Part shown: in pieces, positions 34,766-45,852 of the stretch
How positions within the stretch are numbered: position 1 is the first letter of the stretch
Layout of the letters: each line of letters opens with the position of its first letter
DNA from: Sipunculus nudus
Lineage: Eukaryota; Annelida; Sipuncula; Golfingiida; Sipunculidae
Assembly (NCBI GenBank): GCA_026874595.1
Contig: CM049319.1
Location: 65,523,417 to 65,587,416, forward strand
DNA: 64,000 bases
Reading direction: 5' to 3'
Notes under the pieces: model-generated
Told to the model about the DNA's origin: nothing
Database searches by the model: none
What the model saw: the letters and a program-made list of their open reading frames with translations, nothing else
Translations under genes and position numbers: made by a program

Positions 34766-35503
34766 CTGGAATAAACAAAAATGAACAGGTCCCACGACCA
34801 AACTGTAATGTCAAACAAGACTCTCTCTGCACGAGTGACATCAGATTATAAACTTACTTTTACTTTTAGGATGGGTGCCTTTTTGGCATAACTAACTCCT
34901 GCATATTTAATGTTAAGTGGAGATATAAAGAAGTTATGTTCCTTATAACTTGAAAGAAGATTTTACGTGTAAGGCCTTTTTAATTAAACTGTTGTTTTAA
35001 GAGCCATTACAAAATAATGTTACGTCTCTTGTATAATTATACCCTTTGAACTGCAGTACATGTAGTGTATACGTTTGTGTAAACATAACATGTGTGTGTT
35101 CTTTTGTGTCATTTGTATAAAAATCACATGGGAATATGGGAGGGGGATGTTTTAAACTATGCTACACCGGGAATAAGTGCTGCTTTCACAACAATATCTT
35201 GCTTAACCCGACAATATAGCACATCAGCATTAAAAAAAGTAAAAACCTATTAAGCCGCCATTTAAGCCGTCCATTTATGTACAAGGTAAAAAGCCTTTTT
35301 CGAGCGGTTTAATTTTGCGATGTTTATTGGATCATGAATTTTTACGGTGTTTACTTGATGACATATTTTGTTAAAATGGGATGATGCGCGAACTCGGGAA
35401 TAAGGTTAATAATGTAAAATGAATAGAAATCGAAGTTGCCCTTTGAATATACATCTTTTATGTTCTTGCTCTTTTTCTTCTAATTATCCTAGAATCCCCA
35501 AAA

Positions 35504-35514
<11 letters not shown>

Positions 35515-35568
<54 letters not shown>
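35515..35568. repeat. (GA)n microsatellite
   Basis: About 27 uninterrupted GA units after a short (CA)n. Confidence 0.95.
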
Positions 35569-35570
<2 letters not shown>

Positions 35571-35990
35571 TTTGTAAAAAAATCATATTTTTGCGACCTG
35601 AGCATGCATGTCGTAAAATATGCGTTTTTCTGATGTCTGGTTTCTGACAAGTCGTTATTGGAAAAAGTGGCACATAGTATATAATATCATATATTTTATA
35701 TGCATATATCGTATTTATATCCTAAAATGTGCGTTATACTAGTACTCTAAACCTCGTAAAATATGCAGAAAAATGAATACATAATTATTATAAAAATATA
35801 TGTCAAATATATATATGTCGTTAACTATACATTAGTGTCCCGTGTGTTGTCAGATCAAAGCTTACATTTCAGTTATACTTCAAGCCATAACAAAGTTTTT
35901 CATGTTTGCAACGTGTATATCATAAACCCCGCTTGGTATGTTGCACTTGTAGATTGTACTCGTCGTAGTATATCACATATACGGGTATTG

Positions 35991-36112
35991 TGAATGTCGT
36001 AAAATATATTTATCAAACTATACATGTCGTAAAGCAAATTACGTGAAGCTCTGAATGTCGAAAAACGTATTTATCAAACTATACACATACCCTAAAGTAA
36101 ATGAGATGAATC
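35991..36112 (+). repeat. 61-bp tandem duplication, two copies
   Basis: TGAATGTCG..AAA..TATTTATCAAACTATACA recurs at 35991 and 36052. It carries the GTCGTAAA word also present at 35610 and 36027. Confidence 0.7.
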
Positions 36113-36515
36113 ATATCAGATCTGGGAATGTAATTTATGTCGAGTTTACAAAACAGTAACGATCCAAGTAAATATATAGGAGTTCCTTTCAGTTGCAAAC
36201 TTCCCCTAAATCATTTTCTTGAACGAAGATAAACAATCAACAACATTTCAGTGACTTCGCTCATTTGGCTAGCATTAATTATATACGTTTCTTTTTCTCT
36301 CGTGGTGTTGGCTGTTTTATTACAAAATCTTTGGCCAGAGGATTAGCTATTGGGTAGCAAGGTGTTATCAAACATCCAATTCTAAAACTTTATATTCCAT
36401 TAAGCACCGTTTAAAGACAGGTAACTACGTAGGAATCCCGGCTTGCTTGGTGCTTTCTGGTAAGGGAATCGGCAGCCACCGAGGATTACAAAAGTAAAGT
36501 TTATTTACAGTATGA
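36113..36515. other. nothing recognised
   Basis: No convincing exon or repeat. Confidence 0.4.
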
Positions 36516-36519
36516 ACAT

Positions 36520-36710
36520 CACCGGCTTCAGAGTCTCAGAGGAAAGCAAACGGCTCAAGTCGGGAGATGATAAGTTCGAATCTCAGCCGAGGCGGTGAGG
36601 CTTTTCACGGTCGGCCCCTACCCAGGATGAGCGCTTTGTAGGCTTACTGGGGTCCAACAGTTGAGTTTCCCTCACAAACGAGTACGCCTTTCGGGGGTTT
36701 CTCGGTGTTA
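36520..36710 (+). mobile_element. tRNA-like SINE head and body fragment
   Basis: GTCTCAGAGG followed by CTCAAGTCGGGAGATGATAA and a B box AGTTCGAATCTC, then CAGCCGAGGCGGTGAGG, resembles a tRNA-derived SINE head. The body continues with GGTCGGCCCCTACCCAGG. No A-tail was seen, so the copy is truncated or its end is unclear. Confidence 0.5.
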
Positions 36711-36949
36711 TGACAGCAATAGGGATAACACAAACCAAGAACCCGCAGGACCGGAGTGGGAGATTACCGCGAAGATTATCGCGTGTTAGCCCCTGTCACG
36801 CAGTCCGAAACCGAAATGGAATTCTGCAGATGAACATAGAACTAAACTGAGCAAGCTTTTCAAAATGCAGGCGGTTACCTGTACCAAAAGATAAAACAGT
36901 AAGAACATGAAGAAATTATAACAGAATATGTATTTGTGCGGTTCCTGTG

Positions 36950-37739
36950 CACTTTAAAACAGATTGGTGAAATATATGACCAATTTGGTTGGTTGAGATG
37001 ATACTGGAAGAATTAACCAACATATTGGTTATTTCAACCAACTCTTTAGTCATGCACTATCCAAAACGATTGGTCATTTTGACAATTTTTATTGGTCGAC
37101 CATTTGGTTGCATATATAACAAATCTAATTTGTTGAGTTAAAAATTGGTTGATATTACCAACATATTGGTTAGTTTGACCATTTCTTTGGTAAAGCACTG
37201 ACCAAACAGAACGGCCAGTTTCATATCAGACAAAAAAGTGCCTCTGAATAGTTGCAAGTGAAGCTTTACTGGCTGAGGTGCAACATTTCTGATTTGTATA
37301 AGCGAGCGATTACAGTTTCGAGTTCACGATCAGGCGGAATTTGTGTTTCCTACTTTAAACCCGCACCAAAGCAACCCGAATCTGAAGAATGGCTTGTTTA
37401 ACAAGACTACCACTCAATCCGGAGAATTATACAACTGAAAAAGGGAGTGAAAGTAGCAGGGCACACGTTAACGTGTCAACTGGTCCAACCCACTGGAATT
37501 GTTGATATGACTAGTTTCTTACCTGATTTATCAAATTAGTTAATCATAGATTAACTACGATATTGGTAAAACAGACCCAAAATTGGTTGGTTCGCATGTA
37601 ACCAATCTAGATATGTTAAAATTCAACCAAAAAGGTTGGTTGCTGTGTCAAAGAGATTTGTTGGACACATATCTACCAACTAGACTGGTAATAAATAACC
37701 AATATATTGGTCATTTCAACCAATCTGTTTTTTACAGTG
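36950..37739. mobile_element. CACT-ended MITE with multiple TTGGT/ACCAA inverted words
   Basis: The left end CACTTTAAAACAGATTGGT and the inverted right end CACTGTAAAAAACAGATTGG match with one small indel. Both arms (36960-37200 and 37560-37735) carry many TTGGTT/AACCAA words in alternating orientation that can form several hairpins. The 360-base centre is not repetitive and has no long frame. Ends starting CACT suit a CACTA/CMC relative, but the target duplication is not clear. Confidence 0.72.
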
Positions 37740-37799
37740 TGTTGCTTCATTCTGTTACGGGGCCTATCACGTGGTCATACCTGCAAACTGAGATGTAGC

Positions 37800-38047
37800 G
37801 TTATGTTGTCCCTCTCACAAAAGAGAGTCTCTCGAGTCTTTCAGAGTGCCATGCTCTGAAATTATGATAACCGTGCTGTTAGTCTCGACAAGGAGACAAC
37901 GCCTCATGACCGACAATTTTGTTGTGACAAATTAATCGTCAGATAGGTTTGTGCTCTTTCTGTCAACATATACATTGTAATCGAACAATTCCCTTGTAAC
38001 CGAGCACATAGGTAATATAAATGCATGTTTGTTGAATTTATGACAGC
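37800..38047. other. nothing recognised
   Basis: A TATA-like ATATAAAT near 38014 precedes the short frame at 38048; otherwise nothing. Confidence 0.35.
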
Positions 38048-38308
38048 ATGAAAATACGTTGTGAGATTACATGTATTCTTTTGTATTTATTTATCACTCT
38101 TAGCCCATTTGTTAAGACTACCGGCTATCGACGCAACAGGATTGATGGCCTTTGTAGTGCATTTTCCCGTATGACTTTAGTCACGACTCAAGTAGGCCCT
38201 ACCGTCCATTGTAAATTCCTGCTGTGTCGTGGATTCACGGTAAATTGGTATGGTGACATAAATCAAATTTTACCCACTGGTGGTCACGTGGTCACGCCGA
38301 TCCGTTGA
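38048..38308 (+). CDS. possible small secreted-protein frame, weak
   Basis: An 86-codon ATG frame starts with a signal-like hydrophobic run (CILLYLFITLSPFV), then a Cys-poor tail with four further cysteines. A TATA-like word lies 34 bases upstream, which is too close for a normal leader. No splice support, polyA signal or family resemblance was seen. It may be chance. Confidence 0.15.
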   Translation: MKIRCEITCILLYLFITLSPFVKTTGYRRNRIDGLCSAFSRMTLVTTQVGPTVHCKFLLCRGFTVNWYGDINQILPTGGHVVTPIR

Positions 38309-38309
38309 C

Positions 38310-39330
38310 ACGCATCAGTATGAAAGCCTTAATATATCCCAATAACTGAATCTTATTATTCATCCAATTATTATTGGGAGATTCTGTAATACAGGGATGC
38401 AAGATGCAAATTATAGCATAAGACAGGGTACTGGGTGCTAATCGTTGAAATTGTTTGACACAGGACAACATTTAACAAATCAGGTACGGGTACATTGCTT
38501 ATGTAGTGAACCACTGTTTAATTTACGTTTATGACGAAAAAATAGGGATACGCATATTCCAGATGTCTTAATATGTAACTAAATGATAATGTGGAGAGGC
38601 AACTAAGAAACTTTTAATTGTTACCCAGTGGGTGATATGAGAAATCTTGTGCAGATATTGCTACGCCAGTTTATAAATAAATGGATAAAGCAAACGTTGC
38701 ATGTTGACACATATATATCCTTTCTTAGAGTGCCTAACATCTAGGTTATCGCACCAAATTGATATTTAACACGTTAAGGTTTCCAGATTAATTTTTGTTA
38801 GAAGACGCTGACATTACTTGTTTTGATGTTTACCATAAAGTTCTCAATAGAAACAGCGTGTTTTATTTGGGTAACATTTTGATAAGTATGAATAGTATAA
38901 CGTAGGCGTCAGTCATAACTCACGAACTGTCCAGGTCTATTCACTAATTATACCGTTGCGGAACGGGGTCAATTAAACTCAAAAAATTCAAAATGAACAG
39001 CTCTTCACTAAACTATGAGCATACACTGTCTCACTTCCTCATAATTGAATGTAAGTTGCTCGGATAACATTTTGTCTCTTCTTAGATTCTAGTACATAAG
39101 CTTATCAGGGAAACTATATTCTCCCAAAATGTCTTAGCTGAGGGAATAACGAATATTATTTACTTTGGACTGGAGAGTCAACTGCAATTCATAAAAAAAA
39201 GTTGTTTTACCTTAGATAATTAAAAAAAAACACAGATGCAGCATACGCGGAGAGGGATACCCTATGCCTATGTATGCACATAGTCCGCGGCTTTTGTGTC
39301 CAAATTATGAATTATATATTCCACTGAAGT
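38310..39330. other. nothing recognised
   Basis: AT-rich sequence without convincing exons. Confidence 0.45.
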
Positions 39331-39332
39331 AG

Positions 39333-39405
39333 AAGTAGGAAGTAGCCCAGTAGTAAAAGGCTTTGTACTTCGGAACTGACGGTCCACGGTTCTATGCCTC
39401 AATAA
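39333..39405 (+). mobile_element. decayed tRNA-like SINE head
   Basis: TAGCCCAGTAGTAAAAGGC followed by CGGTCCACGGTTCTATGCC has tRNA A and B box geometry with a damaged B box (GGTTCTATGCC for GGTTCGANNCC). No body or A-tail recognised. Confidence 0.5.
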
Positions 39406-41143
39406 CAAAATTGTGAAATATCGCTTAAACCTTTTCGCTCTAATATCTTAACGACAGATTATCACTTCTAAAAATTATTCCTACCTTCCTTCATATAAAA
39501 CCTGAAATCTAGAAGGCCAAATAATAACATATCATTCTTATCTTATAGATACCTACACCATAATTCAATGGAAAGTGTCACCAGCAGGCAATGGACATAT
39601 GCTTTATAGAAAATAAAATTAAATAAAAAAAACTTCAACTGAACGTTATGACTTAAAACGTTATAAATAAATATAGCTATAATAAATATATTTTCTTTTG
39701 TATATATTTTGGAGATATTTTCACATATACTGTCTCAGCAAATTCGATCAAACCTGTCAGCTGAGTTTATCATGTTATAGGTTAGCCAACAAGGGTTAAT
39801 AAAATGTTTGATATATCAGATACCACTTTTTAGTCACCACCCACATATGCACTTGGGTAGGATTATGAGCTCCCGACGATATGCATCTGTAGAAGAGAGT
39901 GAATCCATAATTATCTCGGGCTTCTCATTGTATTTACACAAAAGCCAGCTATAGTAAGCTAATACGCATAAATATTCTTAGTTAAAATATATGTAATCCC
40001 TTTATCATACAGAATTGGACACAAAGACATGTCGCTTATAATACGTGATCACAGTATGGCCCGTGTCTTATTTGGCCATAACACGTAATGACTGAGCTTA
40101 AAGAACTTCCTGTTACCAATATTAGAGCCCCGTTTTTTCGTTTTATATTTATTTTCCGTTTTAATATAATCAAAATTCCGGAATGTTCCGTTTTATCTAT
40201 ATATATTTATCTATATATATATTTATGTTATGTAATTGCTACATACTTATAGGAATTAAATCTTGTAAAATCAGAATGATTATATGGATATGTTTTTAAT
40301 AAATTATTTACATGTTTTTTTTATTAAAATACTGCTAACATTGATGCCATAGCTACTTATGTATATTTAAAATTATACTAAGTCCTTCGCAAAAATGATT
40401 CTTCGTCAGGCTCACACATAAGTAATCTACCGCATGTGTTCACTGAATCTCCAAGACAGTTGGTCTCCATCTGTAAACAAATCAGTAAGGAACTGCTCTG
40501 TCAACGTATTTTTAATCTTTGTTCGTTTCAAACATTTGAAACAGGCATGGTAATATTATATACAAAGCCATATCGTCCCAGAGATGCTATGACATGCAGT
40601 AAGATTGGTGATGTTATATATAGCAGTAGGGTAATGAGGGGGAATTTAATCCATAGACAAAAATCTGTCGTTTTTTTTGCTAATGTGTTAGGGGGCGGGG
40701 GGGGGGGGGTAATTTGTATGTGTGTTTCTGTGAAAATGCTTTTCAGGTGGTGAAAACTGGCCAGATGTTAAGATGATGGTATATAACGCGAAAATTAGAT
40801 ACACAACCCCCTGTGTTACCTGGAACAAAATAAAATTGCAAGATATGAGCTTGAAATGGATGTTTAACAAAATGCTACACACGCGAGAGAAAACTCTTTC
40901 CTTGGAAATCAAGCATGTGCATCTTAAATAACGTTTAGGGCCTGAAAATGATTCTATGTAATCTGCATATGAGCCCCTGTGTGCTGAGGCCATCTTTGAA
41001 TTACGTCACTTCCCGTCAAGGTCGATAATGACAGATATTACTCCAGAATTGCTGTGCATGTTTTTTTTTTGTTTTTTTTTTCAAACTAACACCTCTCCCC
41101 TGTTTGTCTTCCCTGTCACTAACTCCCCTCTGTATCATTTCAG
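39406..41143. other. upstream intron or flank of the sFRP exons, no CRD exon found
   Basis: I looked on the plus strand for a frizzled cysteine-rich domain exon ending in phase 1 and found none here. Contains poly-G (40689-40709) and T-runs. Confidence 0.45.
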
Positions 41144-41194
41144 ACGAATCATCTGTGTCTATTCTGCCTACTCCCGTCCCTTCACTACCTCCAG
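41144..41194 (+). CDS. sfrp3/4: sFRP3/4-like: linker exon between CRD and NTR domain
   Basis: A 51-base exon flanked by a pyrimidine-rich acceptor (CTGTATCATTTCAG) and a GTAAGA donor, phase 1 on both sides. It encodes a Ser/Pro-rich linker (ESSVSILPTPVPSLPP). Its last base joins the next exon to give the Asp before the CKC of the netrin-like domain. In vertebrate sFRP3 and sFRP4 a short, poorly conserved linker stands exactly between the frizzled domain and the NTR domain, so position and phase identify this small exon. On its own the sequence would not be recognisable. Confidence 0.82.
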
Positions 41195-41984
41195 GTAAGA
41201 TTACGTCAACAGAAATCGTGAACAACGTCACTACATTTTGCCGAGTCCCCTGTTTTCTGGTGATGTCGTTCACATTCACATTATAAGCTATGCTTTACTT
41301 CCTGCTGTACACTTTACTAAACCAAATAACACCTCTTCTTGCGTGAAATTCCTATTTCTGTCTGCAGTATTTTTCTGTTTGTACATATTTCTTTTAAAAC
41401 GATAACCATCATGAGAGTTGATGTCCCGCTTCAACTCTAGCTCATTGTGGTAATTCTATCTACGTTTATTTCAAATTACTTAAAATTAATGAATTATACA
41501 ATAAAGTGTTATAATAACATTAACATTTTATAATTTCGTGAATTTTCCAAATGAAAACTTTTGGAAAATGGTATTTCTTGTAAAACAAAAGGACAAAATA
41601 AATAAAACTATGTGTAGAGCTGTAACTCATACGGAATACTCTTATGTCACAGACAATAAAGTTATTGTAATAAGTACTTAGTGAGCAGTTTTTATTGAGA
41701 CTAAAATAGTTGTTTACCCTCGCTTTCTCCATGTGTGGTTTACATCCGCCTTAATATACCACACACGAAACTAGAAAATAAGCATTTTACATGAAAGTTA
41801 TACGAAACTCGTATTTGAGGAGCCATTTATTGGGACAGTTACTGTATGCACCAATTGACCTTCAGGGTCATTTCTTGATTGATGTGGTAAGGCTGCATGG
41901 CGTACGCCCTCCGAAAAGGAACATTACGTAATTTCTCTGGCACTCGACGACCTTTAAGATCCTTTGATTTCTTTTTCTTTGCAG

Positions 41985-42053
41985 ATTGTAAATGTCAGAC
42001 TAATTTGAAACATCTTCGGAGAAAATTCTACACGGCGCAGCGATTTGATTACG
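41985..42053 (+). CDS. sfrp3/4: sFRP3/4-like: first NTR-domain exon (CKC motif)
   Basis: A 69-base exon, phase 1-1, after TTTCTTTTTCTTTGCAG and before GTGGGT. With the split codons it encodes D-CKCQTNLKHLRRKFYTAQRF-DY. The CKC pair followed by a basic helix and the aromatic F/Y-x-A-x-x-F/Y pattern is the start of the netrin-like domain of sFRP3/4, which binds heparan sulphate and helps bind Wnt. The exon is separated from the linker exon by a 790-base intron. Confidence 0.92.
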
Positions 42054-43065
42054 GTGGGTAGTTACCCTTCATATTTCATGATTTTATTATTCAGTCCCAT
42101 GATCCTCCCAGCTGCCATGGTGACACGAGGATGTCGCCGATAATATTCACCCCCAAGTGATATCTTCTTTGCCAAGTCAGAACTTATTTGTGTTACGCTT
42201 CCTCTGTTGTACATGATACTAAAGCGACATGGTCTTTAACGTTACTCATGTGAGGATATAATGGCCCTTCATCACGGGTTACCTCCCCGTTATACTTATG
42301 TGGCAGGATGCATGATAAATTACATTTGATAAAAAACATATATGTATATATATTACAAGGGTTACACCGTTACGTATGGCGCTATGACATGTGTGCTATG
42401 TGACTATGTGACTCTCTAAATAAATTAAAAGGGCATGCATGTAGGAAGAAAAACCCAACTCTTGATGTTACCATCAGTACAAACAACGATATATAATGTT
42501 ATTAATACCAGCATTCCTTTCAAGCGTTGGTTCTTCCGGGATGGATTTTCCATGAGTAGAGTTCACTGGCGTAGATTCTGGTATTAATGGAGTCGCGGTT
42601 GACCCTTCCCAAATAATGACGAAATCCCCCGTAATTATGGGAAAATATGCAATGTCAAGGCAAAAAAAGTCACTGTTGAAAGGGTAAAGGCGAAATTTTG
42701 AGAATCCTTGAGGTTAAGTTTCAGACCAAAAAAAAAATGCTGTTTACTCTCTTCAAACTATTAAAAAGGCAAAGGCATATCGCAAGGTCTCGGATTCATA
42801 TTTTCATATATTACTGGATACTTTAATTTTATTTCAGAGAGTGTTCCCAGACTCCAAACAGATACATAAATTAGTTATCCTAGAAATGGAAATTCTGATG
42901 TTCCTCAATGTGTTTAACGCAGACCCTCTGATGTTGCTATTTTGAGGAAAATTTAAACAGATGAGTTGGTTAATGAATTGATGTGAATATATAGTGTGCC
43001 TATTAAAATGGCTTTTTTGTATTGCAGGGCTACGACGTGGAAACCATTTTAATGATATTGCTTTA

Positions 43066-43147
<82 letters not shown>

Positions 43148-43151
<4 letters not shown>

Positions 43152-43299
43152 ACGGGGTGACATAAAAGCGGACCGAACTGTCTCGCTCGTGAAGCTTGCT
43201 TTTTTAGCGAAGCAGTTGGTACGCCGGACTTGTGCGCCACCGATATGGGTTTGAATTTCGGATCGGTCCAGTATTTTCCCCATAGCAATTTGTCTTCGT

Positions 43300-43303
<4 letters not shown>
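43148..43303 (+). mobile_element. solo LTR of the TRIM family, with intact tRNA-like Pol III boxes
   Basis: Starts TGTTACGGGGTGAC and ends TCTTCGTAACA, 156 bases, matching both LTRs at 19677-20072 and including segments each of those has lost. A box TAGCGAAGCAG (43205-43215) and B box GGTTTGAATTT (43248-43258) start 43 bases apart, the spacing of a tRNA gene. It is inserted in a TA microsatellite, so the target duplication cannot be told from the repeat. Confidence 0.85.
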
Positions 43304-43370
<67 letters not shown>

Positions 43371-44107
43371 CACCCTCTCTTGGGCGGACAGTCTGGTATA
43401 ACGGATAAATTGTCTGGTCCCGTCACTGTCCGCTATATAAGGCGTTCACTTTATATATTATATATATTCAGGATAACATATGCAGAGTATGCATTATGTT
43501 ATCCTTTTACCAACAAAGGTTGCTTGTTCACCGATTGCAAAGGTCTTTATCGATGCACTGATGCACGTAGATAGTTTCTCCAACAGACGCCAGATGCCGC
43601 CACCGCTATAACTAGTTTGGCTGTTATCCTCTTCCACGGGCTTACTACAACAAAGCCTATTACTAGAGAAGGACCATGGTTGGTCAGACATTGATATCGT
43701 ATTGGCTAAAGCTTTGGTGCCCTATTGTACATGAAGACAATGACCTGCACATAGTCAGGTCTAAGTCTTAACCTAATTTGAGTCATTATGTTTTCTGGTC
43801 ACCAGAACACGGAATTAGTATCTAACTGCCGTCTGTTGGAGTGACCATGCTATAGCACTAGGGGATATTCCTTGAGCATGTCATACGGGACCTCGGCTTT
43901 CTCAAGTTTCTTGAAAATGGCATCCGAAAACAGACTTGGAGACTTCGAAAGTTTCAACGGTCCGATGTGTGTCTGTGTAAGAGGCGAAAACCTTCCAACT
44001 ATCCATTTCCAGAGTCCAGAGACATGCACACACACTGTTTCCTGTTCTAAATGAAGAAATATTATTTGCGATGTGCATTTAACTCCATTTATTGTTAATA
44101 CTACATG

Positions 44108-44154
<47 letters not shown>
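44108..44154. repeat. (TA)n microsatellite
   Basis: Uninterrupted TA dinucleotides within the sFRP intron. Confidence 0.95.
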
Positions 44155-44157
<3 letters not shown>

Positions 44158-45577
44158 TTTAGGTATTCCCTGATTGTTGAGTATCTTTTAAAAATCTTGA
44201 TCACAAGGGACAACCATGGAAATTAGTTTTTCTTTTAAACTGTAAATTGACCCGACCATTAATGATATCTGAATACGGCGGGATATTGTATATTGCATGA
44301 ATGTGTTATTAATTAATATATCTGACAACGCACATGAAATGAGAGATCTCTGGTCAAATCCATATTTTAGTTCCACTGTGGACACGCCTCGGAAAAACTC
44401 GTTTTGGGTCTTTAAGTGTCTGTATCGATGCCGATTGTGTCCGAAGAGAGTGCGGGGTTGTTCAGTTTCAAAATGAAAATCCGTCTCTTTATTAAGAAGT
44501 CATTTTCTGAATCGCGTACAAGTAAGCTTTCGTCGAGTAACTCGTGCGAGCCATGCTTGTATTGATACGGTCAGCAAATCAACAAAAATGCCGAAGTATT
44601 CACCAATATGTTGAATTAAAACTAATTATTCTCTCACATGGTAGGTGTTGTTAGAAAGTATATACTATTAATGCTAACGATTGCTCTTGTTGATGTCAAG
44701 TGACAGCTTACTATTAGGCCATGAGGCGTTGTCAAACATGACGAAAATATTTGAATCATCATAGCGCCCTACGGTGCGGTCTTCAAAGGAGGCTGTAATG
44801 GGACTCTTGTCGCTGGTCGTAAACTGTCCTCTGTCAGAAAGCGGAAATGACGGTACATGAGAGGTTTCGGAATATATACACTAAACACACATCCGTTGTT
44901 GTTTTAAGTCTCCGACATTATTTATAATATACACAACTTGACCTCGACGGATATTTTAAAACTGCACGTTATTTGCCCCGCCCCATTCCCCTTTAAGTCT
45001 GCATGAAAAGTATGTTACCACTGCCAATAACATTCTAAGTTTCCCATCATTGTACTGTTCAAGTTGAATCTTATAATTTCAATGTAATTTAAATATAATT
45101 TATATTTTTTACCAGACTGTTGAAGAGTTTTGGATTTTTTTTCACAGCAAAATAAATTTTCAGGTCTTTAGGTTGAGAAGTTCATGGTTTCCTGTGAGAC
45201 ATCTCTGTTTTCATTTGAAATACGTTCCATTCTAAATAACAAATTAACTCTATTATATCATAAAATAATATAGACATTGTTGGCCAAGGAGATGTTAGAA
45301 GCACAAGCCTTAATTTTATGTCGTTATATCCAAGTAAACAGTACATTTATACCAGAGTTGAGTTGCAAATGTGTCCAGAACAGATCATTGGTTCATTTAT
45401 TTATTTTATGCGATATAGAATGTTTTAGTACCATCACTTGACCTCTGTTAAAGACGGACATCTTTCAATAGGAGAGTAAATATTCAATTGTATATTCATA
45501 TTGTTCTGAACATTTTTCATATTTTTTATTATCGAACAATTTTATGTAATAAAACAATTAAAATATTTATATTACAG

Positions 45578-45852
45578 TAATTGATGCATCGCTTGAATCC
45601 ACAACCGGGGCGGGAGCAGGTCATGTGATCACGACCGTGTACGTGCACAATGTCCTGAAAAAAAGCTCGGTCAAGGTCACGAAGAAGCAAGAGATGAAAC
45701 TATGGACGACGGGAGCGTGTCACTGCCAAGCTTTCTTACAACGTAACCGTTACGTCATCATGGGCTACGAGGACAAAACCAATAAACAGCTGTTACTGGA
45801 CGACCAATCAGCGGTGTTTCTGTGGAATAGCTCTCATATCAAACGGATACGC
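45578..45852 (+). CDS. sfrp3/4: sFRP3/4-like: main NTR-domain exon
   Basis: A 275-base exon after TTTATATTACAG, phase 1 in, ending CGC/GTAAGT in phase 0. It encodes the body of the netrin-like domain: a V-x-V-H-N-V-L-K-K-S-S strand, LWTTGACHC, then NRYVIMGYEDK and LLLDD..VFLW. The YVIMGYED..LLL stretch is diagnostic of the sFRP3/FRZB and sFRP4 branch and distinguishes it from netrins and sFRP1/2/5. A cysteine that vertebrate sFRP3 has near the start of this region is replaced by a GAGAGH stretch, leaving CKC and CHC as the only NTR cysteines. The protein is predicted to be secreted and to modulate Wnt signalling outside the cell. Confidence 0.95.

Larger units (their letters stand above)
42054..45577 (+). 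other. sFRP3/4 intron holding a solo LTR and TA microsatellites
   Basis: A 3524-base intron. It contains (TA)n at 43068-43147 and 43304-43367, split by the solo LTR 43148-43303, and (TA)n at 44108-44154. A short GC-rich patch at 44750-44850 is open for about 30 codons on both strands and is not called. Confidence 0.8.

Noticed and set aside
42834-43426. Frames through TA tracts encoding IYIYIY peptides
   Set aside because: Microsatellite translation combined with the solo LTR.
44750-44850. Extra sFRP exon in the large intron
   Set aside because: Short, open on both strands, and the flanking exons already join in frame without it and match the family.
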